The notes beneath the pieces were generated by a model, which searched no databases, was not told where the DNA came from, and saw only the letters and a program-made list of their open reading frames with translations. DNA of 64,000 nucleotides from Fibrobacterota bacterium (GTDB taxonomy: Bacteria > Fibrobacterota > Fibrobacteria > UBA11236). The first letter of the stretch is position 1. Each line of letters begins with the position of its first letter. The stretch is taken from contig CANKII010000001.1 in assembly GCA_947482115.1 (NCBI GenBank), positions 1 through 64,000 of the forward strand. The letters are read 5' to 3'. The translations under genes were made by a program, and so were the position numbers. Shown in pieces: positions 62,943-64,000 of this stretch.

Positions 62943-63710
62943 ATGAACCCCTATCAGGAAGAACTCGCCCTCGCATTATCCCTGGCCGATGAAAGTCGGC
63001 GGATTTTGCTTTCGCATTTCGGCTCCAATCTTCAGGTGGAATGGAAGGGTGACAACACGCCCGTCACCCGTGCCGACAGGGAAGTGGAGGAAGTGCTTCG
63101 CGGCCGTCTTGCGAAGACGACTCCAGGTTACGGGATTATTGGCGAAGAGTTTGGGCAGGAACCCGGATCGATCGATCGGGAGTGGGTTCTCGATCCCATT
63201 GACGGCACCAAGGCCTTCATTCACCATGTTCCTTTGTTTGGAACTTTGATAGCCCTGTTGGAAAAAGGCGAGCCCATTCTTGGCATCATCGATCTTCCCG
63301 TACTCGGTCAACGGGTTTATGCAACACGGGGTGGCGGGTGCTTTCACAATGAAAAAAAGTGCCGTGTTTCTGAAACAAAGGATTTGGACGGCGCCTTGAT
63401 TCTCGATGGCAGCATCACCACCATGGAACGGTTGGGGCATGGACTCGCATGGAAAGGCCTTCGTGAAAAGGCGAGGCTGCATCGCGGCTGGGGGGATTGC
63501 TACGGACACTTTCTTGTGGCCACGGGAGCAGCCGAAGTCATGGCGGATCCCATAGTGGAAATTTGGGATATCGCACCCATGGCGGTGATTTTACCCGAAG
63601 CCGGAGGGCGTTTTACAAGCCTTCAGGGGAATGAAACCATTCGGGATCGATCGGGCCTGTCCACCAATGGCCGTTTGCATGAAACGATATTGAGTGCGTT
63701 ACAGTCTTAA
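62943..63710 (+). CDS. Inositol-monophosphatase-family phosphatase, histidinol-phosphatase-like
   Basis: 255 residues from ATG 62943. The metal-binding motifs are GEE (67-69, GIIGEEFGQE), DPIDGTK (84-90, WVLDPIDGTKAFIHHVPLFG) and WDIAPMAVILPEAGG near the C-terminus. The tail of the middle motif (GTKAFIHHVPLFGTLIALL) is the HisN-type variant rather than inositol phosphatase. It would remove phosphate from histidinol phosphate or a sugar phosphate; substrate cannot be fixed here. It is divergent from the cytochrome operon with a gap of 249 bases and convergent with the nnrD fragment. Confidence 0.87.
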   Translation: MNPYQEELALALSLADESRRILLSHFGSNLQVEWKGDNTPVTRADREVEEVLRGRLAKTTPGYGIIGEEFGQEPGSIDREWVLDPIDGTKAFIHHVPLFGTLIALLEKGEPILGIIDLPVLGQRVYATRGGGCFHNEKKCRVSETKDLDGALILDGSITTMERLGHGLAWKGLREKARLHRGWGDCYGHFLVATGAAEVMADPIVEIWDIAPMAVILPEAGGRFTSLQGNETIRDRSGLSTNGRLHETILSALQS

Positions 63711-64000
63711 ATCTCTTCGTCGTCTTCAAATTCCAGCAACAAATCTTCCATCTCCTTAATCGCCAGCGGCAAATACAGGATGAGATCCGAAGCCGCCATG
63801 CCCAACGTTCCGCGATCGCGGCGGGCGGCATCGCCTGAACGGCCATGTAAAAATACGGCTAATGGTGCGGCTTCTTCACGCGATTGACGGGTGAGAAAGG
63901 CGGCGAGAATTCCTGCCAGCACATCGCCCGAACCGGCTGTGGCCATGCCTGGATTCCCTGCCGTGATGACAATGTGTTTACCATCGGGTCCCGTGAACAC
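63707..64000 (-). CDS. nnrD: ADP-dependent NAD(P)H-hydrate dehydratase, C-terminal fragment (5' end outside window)
   Basis: The visible 97 residues, open to the window edge, contain GNPGMATAGSGDVLAGILAA, the phosphate-binding signature of the YjeF C-terminal (NnrD, ribokinase-like) domain, followed by LAVFLHGRSGDAARRDRG and an acidic tail (LLLEFEDDEE). It repairs damaged NAD(P)HX. Whether an NnrE epimerase half is fused upstream cannot be seen. Its stop overlaps the end of the convergent phosphatase gene by 4 bases. Confidence 0.88.
   Translation of the reverse strand: MFTGPDGKHIVITAGNPGMATAGSGDVLAGILAAFLTRQSREEAAPLAVFLHGRSGDAARRDRGTLGMAASDLILYLPLAIKEMEDLLLEFEDDEEI

Overview
The window reads as a chromosomal stretch of a Gram-negative bacterium that secretes many proteins to its surface, most likely a member of the Fibrobacterota or a relative in the FCB group. 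The reasons are several large signal-peptide proteins built from DUF2341, LamG, Ig and He_PIG modules; six secreted proteins that share a C-terminal beta-sandwich resembling a type IX secretion (T9SS) sorting domain; many lipoproteins and outer-membrane barrels; and housekeeping genes (recA, mutY, rplU, rpmA, ndk, acpS, tyrS) dispersed rather than in proteobacterial order. The phylum call is inferred from gene content only.

Layout. 1-9.5 kb: the recA 3' end, an RND/MMPL exporter, two DUF2341-LamG surface proteins, a LolA-like protein and an outer-membrane barrel candidate. 9.5-18.5 kb: mutY, a large lipoprotein with a formylglycine-generating-enzyme-like fold, rpmA and rplU, a parvulin foldase, a diacylglycerol-kinase-like enzyme, a SanA/YdcF protein, a gamma-carbonic-anhydrase-like protein, ndk and tRNA-Gly. 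18.6-28 kb: a haem c lipoprotein, a parvulin/TPR lipoprotein, and a tamB-like plus Omp85 pair. 28-39.6 kb: a PEGA protein, tRNA-Cys, a four-gene envelope set (CsgG/TolB-N-like, TPR, TolB-like propeller, TPR) and an oligopeptide ABC transporter, with a strong intercistronic hairpin between the binding-protein part and the permease part. 39.6-42.4 kb: a zinc ribbon protein, acpS, a THUMP-like methyltransferase, a Bfd-like ferredoxin and yqeY.

42.4-56.6 kb is the first accessory cluster. It holds three paralogous secreted sorbosone-dehydrogenase-type beta-propeller proteins, a secreted ThuA-domain protein, two tandem 461-residue outer-membrane barrel paralogues and a divergent Gfo/Idh/MocA oxidoreductase, with a fatty-acid desaturase between. 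Dehydrogenase-like propellers, ThuA and Gfo/Idh/MocA together suggest oxidative (perhaps 3-keto) carbohydrate metabolism that begins at the cell surface.

56.8-64 kb: tyrS, an SGNH hydrolase, hemJ, and the second accessory cluster. That cluster is a compact five-gene operon with a di-haem cytochrome c, a mono-haem lipoprotein, a predicted outer-membrane barrel with one CxxCH haem site at its mature N-terminus (Cyc2-like architecture), and a two-gene YeeE/YedE transporter. It is the best candidate in the window for an undescribed system, an electron conduit across the outer membrane. The window ends with an inositol-monophosphatase-family gene and the 3' end of an NAD(P)HX dehydratase gene.

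Most factor-independent terminators here are short GC-rich hairpins with a T tract. No CRISPR array, insertion sequence, integrase or phage gene is seen.
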